From an uncultured Sphingomonas sp. (GTDB lineage Bacteria > Pseudomonadota > Alphaproteobacteria > Sphingomonadales > Sphingomonadaceae), in contig NZ_CAJYHX010000019.1 of the NCBI RefSeq assembly GCF_913774285.1, positions 124,001-188,000 on the forward strand: DNA of 64,000 nucleotides. The letters run 5' to 3'. Position numbers and translations under genes: made by a program. This document shows positions 10,905-20,563 of the stretch, one piece after another (the first letter of the stretch is position 1; the number at the start of each line of letters is the position of its first letter). The notes beneath the pieces were generated by a model, which made no database searches, was not told the origin of the DNA, and saw only the letters and a program-made list of their open reading frames with translations.

Positions 10905-11917
10905 CCGCCGGTGACGCTCATGTGGCGCGAGACCGCCGGCGCGGCGCCCGCCTCGATGCGGAAATCATGCCGTTCGGGCTTGGCGGCGAGCGCGCGATCG
11001 ATCGCCGCGTCCACCGCGTCCAGCCCACCCGCGCGAATCGCTGCTTTCAGGTCCACCGAATCCTCATGCCCCAGGCACATGTGCAACCGTCCGTCGGTCG
11101 AAAGCCGAACGCGGTTGCAGCTTGCGCAGAAATTGTTGGTGAGCGGCGAGATCAGCCCCAGTCGGCTGTCCGTGCCCCCCACGCGCCAGTATCGCGCCGG
11201 GCCGCCGCTGTCGTACGAATCGGCGACGAGGTCGAACTGCCCCTTCAGCCGCGCCAGCACCTCGGGCAGCGGCAGGAAGCGATCGGCACGGTCCTCGTCG
11301 ATCACGCCCATCGGCATGGTCTCGATCAGGGACAGGTCCATGCCGTTTGCGGCCACCCAGGCGAGCATCGGCGCGATCTCGTCCTCGTTGAGGCCGCGCA
11401 GCGCGACCATGTTGATCTTCACCCGCAGCCCCGCGGCTTGCGCCGCGTCGATGCCGCCCAGCACCTGCGCCACGTCGCCGTGGCGCGTGATGTAGCGGAA
11501 GGTTTCGGGATCGCGGCTGTCCATGCTCACATTGATGCGGCGAACACCTGCGGCGGCGAGCTGGTCGGCATATTGCGCGAGCCGCGTCGCGTTGGTGGTG
11601 AGGGTGAGTTCCTTGAGCCCGTCCCCGATTCGGGCACCGAGCTGCTCGACCAGCGTCATCATGTTGCGGCGGACGAGCGGCTCGCCGCCGGTCAGCCGGA
11701 TCTTGGTGACGCCGCGATCGACAAAGCGGCCGGCGATCGCCGCCAGTTCCTCCAGGCTGAGCACCGCCTCGCGCGGCAGGAAGGTCATGTGCTCCGCCAT
11801 GCAGTAGCGGCAGCGCAGATCGCAGCGATCGGTGACGGAAATACGCAGATAGCGGATCGCGCGGTTATGGCGATCGACCAGCGTAGGCGGCGTCGCGAGG
11901 GCGGGGGCGCTGGCCAT
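10901..11917 (-). CDS. moaA: GTP 3',8-cyclase MoaA
   Basis: ISVTDRCDLRCRYCMAEHMTFLPR, TGGEPLVRR, C-terminal FCASCNRVRLSTDGRLHMCLG. Confidence 0.95.
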   Translation of the reverse strand: MASAPALATPPTLVDRHNRAIRYLRISVTDRCDLRCRYCMAEHMTFLPREAVLSLEELAAIAGRFVDRGVTKIRLTGGEPLVRRNMMTLVEQLGARIGDGLKELTLTTNATRLAQYADQLAAAGVRRINVSMDSRDPETFRYITRHGDVAQVLGGIDAAQAAGLRVKINMVALRGLNEDEIAPMLAWVAANGMDLSLIETMPMGVIDEDRADRFLPLPEVLARLKGQFDLVADSYDSGGPARYWRVGGTDSRLGLISPLTNNFCASCNRVRLSTDGRLHMCLGHEDSVDLKAAIRAGGLDAVDAAIDRALAAKPERHDFRIEAGAAPAVSRHMSVTGG

Positions 11918-11971
11918 AGTCGACGGAAGTAAGGCGTTGAACCGCGCCGTACAAGGCTTGGATGGCGGAGC

Positions 11972-13984
11972 GTGAAGCGAGCCGCTATCGAGGTCGGCAT
12001 GGAAGAAGGGTTCACGATCGTCCAGGGCACCGCGCCTGCCCCCGAGGTGCCGGTATTCGTACTCTCGTTCCGCCAGCGCGACGAAGTCGCCGCCGCCGCC
12101 GCGGGCGGGGGCTGGCGGGTGGTGGCGGCGCGGCGCAGCGAAGGGCTGGAGACTCGATTCCTGGCCAGCGGCGCTTCGGTTGCGGTGATCGATGCTCGAG
12201 GGGCAATGACCGAGGGGCTCGATGCGGCCCGGCTGCTCGGCCCGACGATCAAGGCCTATGGCGCGGCGCTGCTGATCCTCGTCTCGCAGAGCGATACGGT
12301 GCATATGGGGCGCTTCTACGACGCGGGCGCGACGCATTTCCTCGGCAGCCCGATGTCCTCCGCCGCGATCGCCCATGCGATCCGATTCGCCGAACGCTAT
12401 GTCGAGCGCCTGTCGGGCTGGGCGGGGCAGGGGACGAGCACGTCCAATCCGCTCGGCTGGCGATTCGACCCCACTTCGGGCTCGATCGAGCTGACGCCGG
12501 CGCTCGCACAGCTGCTCGATTTGCCAGAGGCGCCCGGGCCGCGCGCGCTGTTCGGGCGGCTGGCGCTTTCGGACCGCCGGCTCGCCTGGGCAGCGCTGCG
12601 ACGGCTGCGCGAAGCGGGATCGACGGCTTTTGCGCACGACCTGCCCGGGAAGGGCCGGGTGGTTCAGCATCTGCAATATGACGCCGAGACCGGCCAGATC
12701 GACGCGCTGGTCGAGCCGCTGGGGATGACCCCCGATGCCGGCGCGGCGGTGCGCGATGTGCTGACCGGCGCCCGCGATGCGCCGAGCGCGCGGCGGTGGA
12801 TCGATCGCGCGATGGAGAAGGGCGAGCGGATCGGCCTGGTGCTGGTGGGCCTCACCCGCTTCGACACGATCAACACCGCCTATGGCCGGCCCGCCGGCGA
12901 CGAGTTGCTGCGCAGCGTGTCGCGTCGCGTGGCGGAGGCGGCGCGCGAGACACTTGGCGCCGAGGTGGTCGTCGCGCGGATCGGCGGATCGGATTTCCTC
13001 GCTGCGGCGGTGGACCCGGGCACGCCCAAGCTGCGCGATGCAGCGCGCAAGATCGAGGAGGCTTTGGCCCGGCCCTTCGTCGCGGCGGGGGAGCTGGTCC
13101 ATCTCGGCGCCAAGGTGGTGCTGACCGAAAGCGTCGCCGGCGACGGCGCAGCGAGCCTGTTGCGACGCGCCAGCGAGACGCTGCTCGGCGAAGGCACGGC
13201 GCGGCCGGGCAGTGGCCCATCAATCGAGTCTCTGATCGGCGACCTGCGGCGCGGGATCGAGCGCGGGGAGATCGGCGTGCTGTTCCAGCCGCAGGTCGCG
13301 GTCGCCACCGGGCAGATCATCGGCGTGGAGGCGCTCGCACGCTGGCAGCATCCCCAGCATGGCGAGATCGGCGCCGAGCCGCTGTTCGCCGCCGCCGATC
13401 GCGCCGGGTTGTGCGGCGTGCTCAGCGAGCATGTCCAGCGCCGGGCGCTGACCATCGCCGCGCACTGGCCGCGTTCGCTGAGCAGCCTGCGGCTGTCGAT
13501 CAACGTCACCGCCGGTGATGTCGGGCGACCGGGGTTCGGCGAGAGCCTGTTGCGCTGGGTAGACGCCACCGGCTTCCCCCGGCAGCGGCTGACGCTGGAG
13601 ATCACCGAGAGCGGCATCATGGCGGACCTGAGCGAGGCGGCGGCGCTGCTCTCCGGGCTGCGCACGGCGGGATGCCGGGTGGCGATCGACGATTTCGGCA
13701 CGGGCTATTCGAGCCTCGCCTATCTCAAGGCGCTGCCGCTCGACTATCTCAAGATCGACAAGAAGCTGTCCAACGAGATCACCGGATCGCCACGCGACCG
13801 GATCGTGGTACGCGGCGTGATCGATATGGCGCGCTCACTCGGGCTCGCGGTGGTGGCCGAGGGCGTGGAGACCGAGGCGGCGCTGGACCTGCTCGCCAAG
13901 GAAGGCTGCCAGTATTTCCAGGGCTTTCTGTGCTCACCGCCGATCGACGTGCCGGCGCTCGCCGCGCTCGTGCGCGACTGGTGA
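11972..13984 (+). CDS. EAL domain protein with degenerate GGDEF domain and N-terminal receiver-like region
   Basis: ARIGGSDF in place of GGDEF; EAL motifs GVEALARWQHP, EITESGI, IDDFGTGYSSLAYLKALPLDYLKIDK, VVAEGVET intact. Confidence 0.9.
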   Translation: MKRAAIEVGMEEGFTIVQGTAPAPEVPVFVLSFRQRDEVAAAAAGGGWRVVAARRSEGLETRFLASGASVAVIDARGAMTEGLDAARLLGPTIKAYGAALLILVSQSDTVHMGRFYDAGATHFLGSPMSSAAIAHAIRFAERYVERLSGWAGQGTSTSNPLGWRFDPTSGSIELTPALAQLLDLPEAPGPRALFGRLALSDRRLAWAALRRLREAGSTAFAHDLPGKGRVVQHLQYDAETGQIDALVEPLGMTPDAGAAVRDVLTGARDAPSARRWIDRAMEKGERIGLVLVGLTRFDTINTAYGRPAGDELLRSVSRRVAEAARETLGAEVVVARIGGSDFLAAAVDPGTPKLRDAARKIEEALARPFVAAGELVHLGAKVVLTESVAGDGAASLLRRASETLLGEGTARPGSGPSIESLIGDLRRGIERGEIGVLFQPQVAVATGQIIGVEALARWQHPQHGEIGAEPLFAAADRAGLCGVLSEHVQRRALTIAAHWPRSLSSLRLSINVTAGDVGRPGFGESLLRWVDATGFPRQRLTLEITESGIMADLSEAAALLSGLRTAGCRVAIDDFGTGYSSLAYLKALPLDYLKIDKKLSNEITGSPRDRIVVRGVIDMARSLGLAVVAEGVETEAALDLLAKEGCQYFQGFLCSPPIDVPALAALVRDW

Positions 13985-13999
13985 GCGCCGGCGGGGGCG

Positions 14000-15547
14000 T
14001 CAGAGATCGGGGCGGGTGAGGGCTGGCACGGCCGCGGCGGGCAGTGGACGATAGCCGCCGAAGCGCGATCCGGCCTTTTCGGTACGAAACTGGGAGGCGA
14101 GGTTGGCGAGATCGCTGACCTCATTGGCGAGGTTCTGCGCGGCTGCCGAGGTCTGCTCGACCATCGCCGCGTTCTGCTGGGTCGCGCGATCCATGGCGCC
14201 GACGGCGTTGGAAATCTCGCTGATCGCAGTCGACTGGGCGCCGTTGTCGGCGGCCATGCTGCCGAGCAGGTCGTGCACCTGGCCGACATCGCCCGAGATG
14301 TTGGCAAGCGCGCCGTCCACCTTCTGCACCGCATCCACTGCGGTGACGATTTCGGCCTGGGTCATGGTGAGCTGTTCGCGGGCGCGTCCGGCTTCTTCCT
14401 CGGCGCGCATCGCGAGTGCGGAGACGAGATCGGCGACAACCGCGAAGCCGCGGCCCGCTTCGCCCGCCCGGCCCGCCTCGACGGCGGCGTTCATCGCGAG
14501 CACGCGCGTCTGGAAGGCGATCTTGTCGAGGCCCTCGATGACGCTGTCGGTGCCCTTGGCGGCCTCCGACACGCGACCCATTGCCTGCGAGGCTTCGTCG
14601 GCAATCGAACGGCCCTGTCCCACCGTGGTGAGCGCCTGGTCAGCGCGCGCGACCGTGTGGCGCGCGGCCTCGGCGGTCGAGCGGAAGCGCGCATCCATCT
14701 GCGAGACGGCGGCAGTCGTTTCCTCCAGGCTAGCAGCATTGCCCTGGGTGCGGCGCGAGAGGTCCTCGGCCGCCTGCGAAATCTCATTGATGCCCGAACG
14801 GATCCGCATCGTGCCGTCGCTGACCGAGGCGATCATCTCGCGGATGCGATCGAGCGTCTTGTTGTAGCTCCTCTCGAGCGCGGCGAAGCTCGACGGCAGG
14901 CCGCTCAGCTCGTTGGTCAGGTCGCCTTCCGCCAGCGCCGTCAGCGCGTTCTCGAAGGCAGTGACGGCGGCTTCGCGCTCGGCCTGGGCCTCCTCGAAAT
15001 AGATCGACAGCGACACTTCCATGTCGAGCAGCGCGGCCTTCACCAGCGCGATCGTCGCCTTCTGGCTGCTGGGGCCGCGGAACAGGCGGAGCAGGCGCTT
15101 GAAAGGGTTGTTCAGCCGGTGGACGCCGGCGATCAGATGCTCCAGCACGATCGCATAGCTGCCGACATACCAGCGCGGCTCCAGCCCGATATGGGCATGG
15201 GTTGCGCCGATCCGGCGGGCACTGGCGTGATAGTCCTGGTTGAACTCCCCTGCGGCGATGCGCGCCCAATGCTTCTGCTGCGCAGCCTTGGCGCGGCCCA
15301 TATGTGCCTGGTCGCGGAAGAAGCGCGACGTCTCTGGCGTGGCGGAGGCGCGTGCATAAAAGCGATCGAGTGCATCGCCCAGCGTCGCCTCGACCCAGGG
15401 CTGGGTGGCGCGCAGCGTGGTGCGCTGGGCCTCGTCCAACTCCATGAAGGTGAGCCGCGACTTCATCTGCTCGGGCACGAGGTGCATCCTTTTGCTGTAT
15501 TGCCAATGCGGCTGCCGGTCTTGCGGCAAGCCAATCTTAAGCATCAT
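14000..15547 (-). CDS. Globin-coupled sensor methyl-accepting chemotaxis protein (soluble, HemAT-like)
   Basis: RRIGATHAHIGLEPRWYVGSYAIVLEHL (protoglobin F-helix His) plus IAFQTRVLAMNAAVEAGRAGEAGRGFAVVAD signalling tip; no TM helix. Confidence 0.9.
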   Translation of the reverse strand: MMLKIGLPQDRQPHWQYSKRMHLVPEQMKSRLTFMELDEAQRTTLRATQPWVEATLGDALDRFYARASATPETSRFFRDQAHMGRAKAAQQKHWARIAAGEFNQDYHASARRIGATHAHIGLEPRWYVGSYAIVLEHLIAGVHRLNNPFKRLLRLFRGPSSQKATIALVKAALLDMEVSLSIYFEEAQAEREAAVTAFENALTALAEGDLTNELSGLPSSFAALERSYNKTLDRIREMIASVSDGTMRIRSGINEISQAAEDLSRRTQGNAASLEETTAAVSQMDARFRSTAEAARHTVARADQALTTVGQGRSIADEASQAMGRVSEAAKGTDSVIEGLDKIAFQTRVLAMNAAVEAGRAGEAGRGFAVVADLVSALAMRAEEEAGRAREQLTMTQAEIVTAVDAVQKVDGALANISGDVGQVHDLLGSMAADNGAQSTAISEISNAVGAMDRATQQNAAMVEQTSAAAQNLANEVSDLANLASQFRTEKAGSRFGGYRPLPAAAVPALTRPDL

Positions 15548-15738
15548 AGTATGTCCCTAGGGACAGGTGGTGCGGCTAAGTAAAATACCGGTGCGGATCG
15601 GCTAACTGGCGCGTGCCCGGAGAAGCGAACACGGTGCACCGGCGAGGTCAATATGGTATCGATTGCAATGCGCGCGCACTTCGGGTGCGCTGCTGCAGGA
15701 TTATCTGAAGATGTTTCACGGCAGAAAAGGGACGTGCG

Positions 15739-16143
15739 GTGCTGCTGGCATTTCTACTGATTGGTGCAGATGCGGGATCGGCCGCAATCGATTCTGCGAT
15801 GGCGCGAAGCATTGCCGGCTGGAACGCTGGCGATATTGATCGTTTCCTGCAGATCTATTCGGACGGCCCCGATACCAGTTTCGTCGCCGGCGAGGGGCTG
15901 GTACGCGGCAAGGCGGCGATGAAGGTCCGCTACCAGACCAGGTACGACTTTGCTGATCCGGCCAAGCGCGGTACGCTGACGATCGAGCGGCTCGACTATC
16001 GGCCGCTGGGGCGTGACTATGCGCTGTACATCGGCCGTTACACGCTACGCTATCCGGACGGGCACACTGCCTCCGGCCCCACCAGCGTCGTGCTGCATCA
16101 CGAAGCCGGCGGGTGGAAGATCGTCGCGGATCACAGCAGCTGA
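15739..16143 (+). CDS. SnoaL-like / NTF2-fold protein
   Basis: MARSIAGWNAGDIDRFLQIYSDGPDTSFVAGEGLVRGKAAM... GWKIVADHSS. Confidence 0.75.
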   Translation: MLLAFLLIGADAGSAAIDSAMARSIAGWNAGDIDRFLQIYSDGPDTSFVAGEGLVRGKAAMKVRYQTRYDFADPAKRGTLTIERLDYRPLGRDYALYIGRYTLRYPDGHTASGPTSVVLHHEAGGWKIVADHSS

Positions 16144-16149
16144 GCCGGC

Positions 16150-19100
16150 TCAGCCCGCGGCGCGTGCGAGCCCGCGCGAGAGCTGGAGCGCGCCGTGCAG
16201 CCGCGCCGACGGGTTCGCCCAGGCGCGGTTGATGACGAGCTTCATGTCCGGCCGCAGTCGCGCCGTCTCGCCCAGCTTCTCGACATAGGCGATCAGCGCG
16301 GCGGGGTTGGGGAAGCGGTCGTTGTGGAACGACACCAGCGCGCCCTTCGGCCCCAGGTCCAGCTTGGCGATACACGCCTTCTTGGCGTTGAGCTTGGTCT
16401 CGATGAGGCGCAGCAGATTGTCGGTCGCCTCGGGCAGCTTGCCGAAGCGATCGATCAGCTCGGCGGCGAAGCTCTCGATGCCGTCGGTATCCTCCACCTC
16501 GTTGAGTCGGCGGTAGAGGCCCATGCGCAGGTCGAGATCGGGGACATAGTCCTCGGGGATCATGATCGGCGCATCCACGGTGATCTGCGGCGACAGGTCC
16601 TTGGGCCGGCTGTCGTCGCGCAGGCCGCCGGCCTTGGCGTCCATGATCGCCTCTTCCAGCATCGACTGGTAGAGTTCGTAGCCGACTTCCTTGATGTGGC
16701 CCGACTGCTCGTCGCCGAGCAGGTTGCCCGCGCCGCGAATGTCGAGATCGTGGCTCGCGAGCTGGAAGCCCGCGCCCAGGCTCTCCAGATCGGACAGCAC
16801 CTTGAGCCGCTTTTCCGCCGTCTCGGTCATCTGCCGCTGGGGCGGGGTGGTCATATAGGCATAGGCGCGGGTCTTGGCCCGGCCGACGCGGCCGCGCAGC
16901 TGGTAGAGCTGGGCGAGACCGAACTTGTCGGCGCGGTTGATGATCAGCGTGTTGGCGCTCGGGATGTCCAGCCCGCTTTCGACGATGGTGGTCGAAACCA
17001 GCACCTCGAACTTCTTGTCATAGAAGGCGGAGATCCGCTCCTCCACTTCCGTAGGGGACATCTGGCCGTGCGCGACGACATAGCGCACCTCGGGCACCTC
17101 GTTGCGGAGGAATTCCTCGATCTCGGGCAGGTCGGCGATGCGCGGGGTGACGAAATAGCTCTGCCCGCCGCGATAATGTTCGCGGAGCAAGGCCTCGCGC
17201 AGCACCACGGGGTCCCAGGGCATGACATAGGTACGAACCGCGAGGCGATCGACCGGCGGGGTCTGGATCACCGAGAGCTCGCGCAGTCCGCTCATTGCCA
17301 TCTGCAGCGTGCGCGGGATCGGCGTGGCGGTGAGGGTGAGGACATGGACGTCGGTCTTGAGCGCCTTGAGCCGCTCCTTGTGGGTGACGCCGAAGCGCTG
17401 CTCCTCGTCGACGATGACGAGGCCGAGCCGCTTGAACTCGATATTCTTCGCCAGCACGGCATGGGTGCCGACGACGATGTCGATCGTGCCCGCGGCGAGC
17501 CCGTCCTTCACCTTCTTGGTCTCGCCGGCGGTGACGAGGCGCGAAAGGCGGCCGATCTCCAGCGGGAATCCTTCGAAGCGCGTCTTGAAGTTGTTGTAAT
17601 GCTGGCGGGCAAGCAGGGTGGTGGGGCATACCACCGCCACCTGCATGCCGGCCATCGCCGCGACAAAGGCGGCGCGCAGCGCGACCTCGGTCTTGCCGAA
17701 GCCGACATCGCCGACGACGAGCCGGTCCATCGGCCGCCCGGCGGCAAGGTCGCCGAGCACGTCGCCGATCGCGCGGTCCTGGTCGTCGGTTTCCTCGAAC
17801 GGGAAGCGATCGACGAAGGCCGGATAGCCGCCATGGTCGGGCTCGGCGATCTCGGCGCCGCGGGTGGCGCGCAGGGCCGCGGTGGCGATCAGCTCGCCCG
17901 CGATTTCGCGGATCCGCTCCTTCATCCGCGCCTTGCGGCGCTGCCAGGCCTCGCCGCCCAGCCGGTCCAGCGTCGCACCTTCCTCGCCCGAGCCGTAGCG
18001 GCTCAGCACTTCGAGATTTTCGACCGGCACGTACAGCTTGTCGCCACCGGCATATTCGAGCGCGACGCAGTCGTGCGGCGCCTTCTGCACCGGGATCTGG
18101 GTCAGCCCCTCGTAGCGGCCGATGCCGTGGTCCAAGTGGACGACGAGGTCGCCGGGCGAGAGCGTCGCCAGTTCCTGGAGGAAGGCGTCGGTATTCTTGC
18201 GGCGCTTGGCACGGCGGACGAGCCGGTCGCCGAGCATGTCCTGCTCGGTGAGCACCGCCACGTCGGGCGTGGTGAAGCCATGGTCGAGCGGCAGCACCAG
18301 CAGCGCGACCTGCAGCCCGCTGCCGTTCGGGTTGGCGACGCCGAGCGCGGGCTGCCAGCCATCGACTGGCACCGCACCGGCGAGGCCGTGATCTTCGAGC
18401 AGCCCCTTCAGCCGCTCGCGCGCGCCGATCGAATAGCTGGCGAGCACCGGCTTCTTGCCTTGCGCCCGCACCGCCTTGAGGTGCGCGACCACCGCTTCGT
18501 AGACGTTGCTGCCGGCGGCGCGCTCCGGCGCGAAGTCGCGCGGGCCGTCGACGCCGAACTCGACCACGCGCTCGGATTCGGGCTCATGGAACGGTGTCAC
18601 CTGGTGCATCGGGTGCGCATCGACCTGCGCCTGCCATTCCTTGGCGAGCAGATACAGGTCGCCGGCCTTGAGCGGACGATAGCTGCCCGGATCGGCCGAC
18701 TGCGCCTTGATGCGATTTTCCTGATAGTCCTTGATCGCCTCGAAGCGCTGCTCGGCGGCGGCGGGTGCGCCGCTGTCGCGGACGATCACGGCGTGATCGG
18801 GCAGATGGTCGAACAGCGTCTCCAGCCGCTCCTCGAACAGCGGCAGCCAATGTTCCATACCGGCGAGGCGGCGGCCCTCGCTGATCGCCTGGTAGAGCGG
18901 ATCGCCGGTCGCGGTGGCGCCGAAGCGGTCGCGATAGCCGCTGCGGAAACGCTTGATGCTCTCCTCGTCGAGCAGCGCCTCGCTGGCGGGGAGCAGGGTG
19001 AAGCCGTCGACGCGGCCGGTGGTGCGCTGGTCCTGCGGATCGAAGGTGCGGACGCTCTCGATCTCGTCGCCGAAGAAGTCGAGCCGCAGCGCCTGCTCGG

Positions 19101-19623
19101 CGCCGCTGGGGAACAGATCGACCAGGCCGCCGCGCACGGCAAACTCGCCATGATCGTTGACCGTTTCGACGCGGACATAGCCGTTCGCCTGGAGCAGCGA
19201 CGCCAGCTTGTCGAGCCCGATGCGCTCGCCGGGAGCGAGTCGCGCGACCAGCTGGCGGATGCGGAACGGGGTGAGCGTGCGCTGGGTGGCGGCGTTGACG
19301 GTGGTGACGAGGAGGCGCGGGGCCTCGCTCTTGCCCTGGAGTGCGTGGAGCGTCGCCAGCCGCTCGGCCATCACCCGCAGCGTCGGGCTGGCGCGGTCAT
19401 AGGGGAGGCAGTCCCATGCGGGGTAGGTGAGGACCTCCAGCTCGGGCGCGAAGAAGGTCGCGGTGCTCGCCACCGCGCGCATGCCCGCCTCGTCGGCGGC
19501 GACGAACACCGCCATCCGGCTGGCGCGCGCGACATCGGCCAGCATCCAGGGCAGGAAGCCGCTCGGCACGCCGGCGAGCGTCAGCGGGTGCTTGGCGGAA
19601 AGGATCGTCTTCAGGTCGGGCAT
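16150..19623 (-). CDS. mfd: Transcription-repair coupling factor
   Basis: 1157 aa; LVVGDVGFGKTEVALRAAFVAAM, DEEQRFGVTHKERLK, TATPIPRTLQMAMSGLRELSVI, RGRVGRAKTRAYAYM. Confidence 0.97.
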   Translation of the reverse strand: MPDLKTILSAKHPLTLAGVPSGFLPWMLADVARASRMAVFVAADEAGMRAVASTATFFAPELEVLTYPAWDCLPYDRASPTLRVMAERLATLHALQGKSEAPRLLVTTVNAATQRTLTPFRIRQLVARLAPGERIGLDKLASLLQANGYVRVETVNDHGEFAVRGGLVDLFPSGAEQALRLDFFGDEIESVRTFDPQDQRTTGRVDGFTLLPASEALLDEESIKRFRSGYRDRFGATATGDPLYQAISEGRRLAGMEHWLPLFEERLETLFDHLPDHAVIVRDSGAPAAAEQRFEAIKDYQENRIKAQSADPGSYRPLKAGDLYLLAKEWQAQVDAHPMHQVTPFHEPESERVVEFGVDGPRDFAPERAAGSNVYEAVVAHLKAVRAQGKKPVLASYSIGARERLKGLLEDHGLAGAVPVDGWQPALGVANPNGSGLQVALLVLPLDHGFTTPDVAVLTEQDMLGDRLVRRAKRRKNTDAFLQELATLSPGDLVVHLDHGIGRYEGLTQIPVQKAPHDCVALEYAGGDKLYVPVENLEVLSRYGSGEEGATLDRLGGEAWQRRKARMKERIREIAGELIATAALRATRGAEIAEPDHGGYPAFVDRFPFEETDDQDRAIGDVLGDLAAGRPMDRLVVGDVGFGKTEVALRAAFVAAMAGMQVAVVCPTTLLARQHYNNFKTRFEGFPLEIGRLSRLVTAGETKKVKDGLAAGTIDIVVGTHAVLAKNIEFKRLGLVIVDEEQRFGVTHKERLKALKTDVHVLTLTATPIPRTLQMAMSGLRELSVIQTPPVDRLAVRTYVMPWDPVVLREALLREHYRGGQSYFVTPRIADLPEIEEFLRNEVPEVRYVVAHGQMSPTEVEERISAFYDKKFEVLVSTTIVESGLDIPSANTLIINRADKFGLAQLYQLRGRVGRAKTRAYAYMTTPPQRQMTETAEKRLKVLSDLESLGAGFQLASHDLDIRGAGNLLGDEQSGHIKEVGYELYQSMLEEAIMDAKAGGLRDDSRPKDLSPQITVDAPIMIPEDYVPDLDLRMGLYRRLNEVEDTDGIESFAAELIDRFGKLPEATDNLLRLIETKLNAKKACIAKLDLGPKGALVSFHNDRFPNPAALIAYVEKLGETARLRPDMKLVINRAWANPSARLHGALQLSRGLARAAG

Positions 19624-19652
19624 GGGGTCTCGCGTCGATGAGCGGTGCGGCC

Positions 19653-19778
19653 ACCCTGACCCTCCCCACCGCCTCCGGCGGCGGGTCCCCTCCCTCTTCT
19701 AAAGGGAGAGGGCGCTAAAATCCCTCTCCCTTTGGGAGAGGGAGGGAGGCGCGAAGCGCCGGAAGGGTGAGGGGGAAC
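19653..19778. repeat. Intergenic palindromic repeat element
   Basis: Purine/pyrimidine-rich inverted arms: CCCTCCCTCTTCTAAAGGGAGAGGG..CCCTCTCCCTTTGGGAGAGGGAGGGAGGCGCGAAGCGCC..GGTGAGGG. Confidence 0.7.
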
Positions 19779-19791
19779 CGTCAGGTCAATT

Positions 19792-20058
19792 TTACTCGGA
19801 AATAGGCACGTAGTTCAGGGTCTTGAGCGCATCGAGAATCGTCCCCCGGTAGCGCTCCGGCGCGGTGTCGGTTCCCATCGCCCAGGCCATGATGTCGACG
19901 TCCTGCTCTTCGAGCAGCGTCTCGAACAGCGTGATTTCCTCGTCGGACCAGCGTTCGCCATGCTGGTCGAAGAAGCCGCCGATCAGCAGGTCGGCTTCCT
20001 TGGTGCCGCGGTGCCAGCTGCGGAAGCGGAGGCGCTTGAGGCGGGTTTCTCGATCCAT
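19792..20058 (-). CDS. sdhE: FAD assembly factor SdhE
   Basis: RLKRLRFRSWHRGTKEADLLIGGFFDQHGERWSDEEITLFETLLEEQDVDIMAW (RGTKE / RGxxE motif). Confidence 0.92.
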   Translation of the reverse strand: MDRETRLKRLRFRSWHRGTKEADLLIGGFFDQHGERWSDEEITLFETLLEEQDVDIMAWAMGTDTAPERYRGTILDALKTLNYVPISE

Positions 20059-20249
20059 GGCGGGCTTTCCCAACGGCAGGTGGACGGCTGCACGCCAGGG
20101 CGCGGCCGACACGGGGTTGATCACGAGCCCGGCAGATAGGGATGAAGCTGCCGAAAGGCCAGCGTGGTCTTCCGGGTATAGACGTGGAAGGCTTGTTAAC
20201 CGACGCAGGTTAGGATCGGCGTCTCTTTGGGGTAAAAGGCTAGGGTACG

Positions 20250-20492
20250 ATGAGCGACACTTTGACCAACAAGCTGCGCTTCGTGATGCTGAAGTCGATC
20301 AATGGCGAGCCGATGCTCGTCAACATCGCGGCAGTGCGCACGGTCAGCACGATCAACATGGCCGGTGAGGATGTCGGCGTGATTTCTTTCGGCAAGGATC
20401 ACGAAGTCGTGATCGGCTCGTCGGTGCCGGAAGTCGTGCAGGCGATCGAAGCCGCGCTCGCCAGCCACAGCCCGATTTTCCTGAACGCCTGA
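20250..20492 (+). CDS. Conserved small hypothetical protein
   Basis: 80 aa complete ORF isolated in its own intergenic space. Confidence 0.7.
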   Translation: MSDTLTNKLRFVMLKSINGEPMLVNIAAVRTVSTINMAGEDVGVISFGKDHEVVIGSSVPEVVQAIEAALASHSPIFLNA

Positions 20493-20563
20493 ACTCCGGC
20501 AAGGGCGCTGCCGCCGGTGCAGCGCCATTTGTCAGCCGCCCCGCCGCACGATAGGGCGGGGCG

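Noticed and set aside
10901-13102. 733-aa ORF suggesting a fused N-terminal domain on MoaA
   Set aside because: The extra ~395 aa are antisense to the EAL/GGDEF gene; MoaA starts at ~11917
16195-19641. 1148-aa plus-strand ORF antisense to mfd
   Set aside because: Mirror frame of a highly conserved gene in GC-rich DNA; His/Arg/Gly/Asp-rich low-complexity translation with no domain
20195-20214. Possible CtrA box GTTAACCGACGCAGGTTAG upstream of the 80-aa ORF
   Set aside because: Spacing does not match TTAA-N7-TTAA; only a short TAACC/GGTTA inverted repeat
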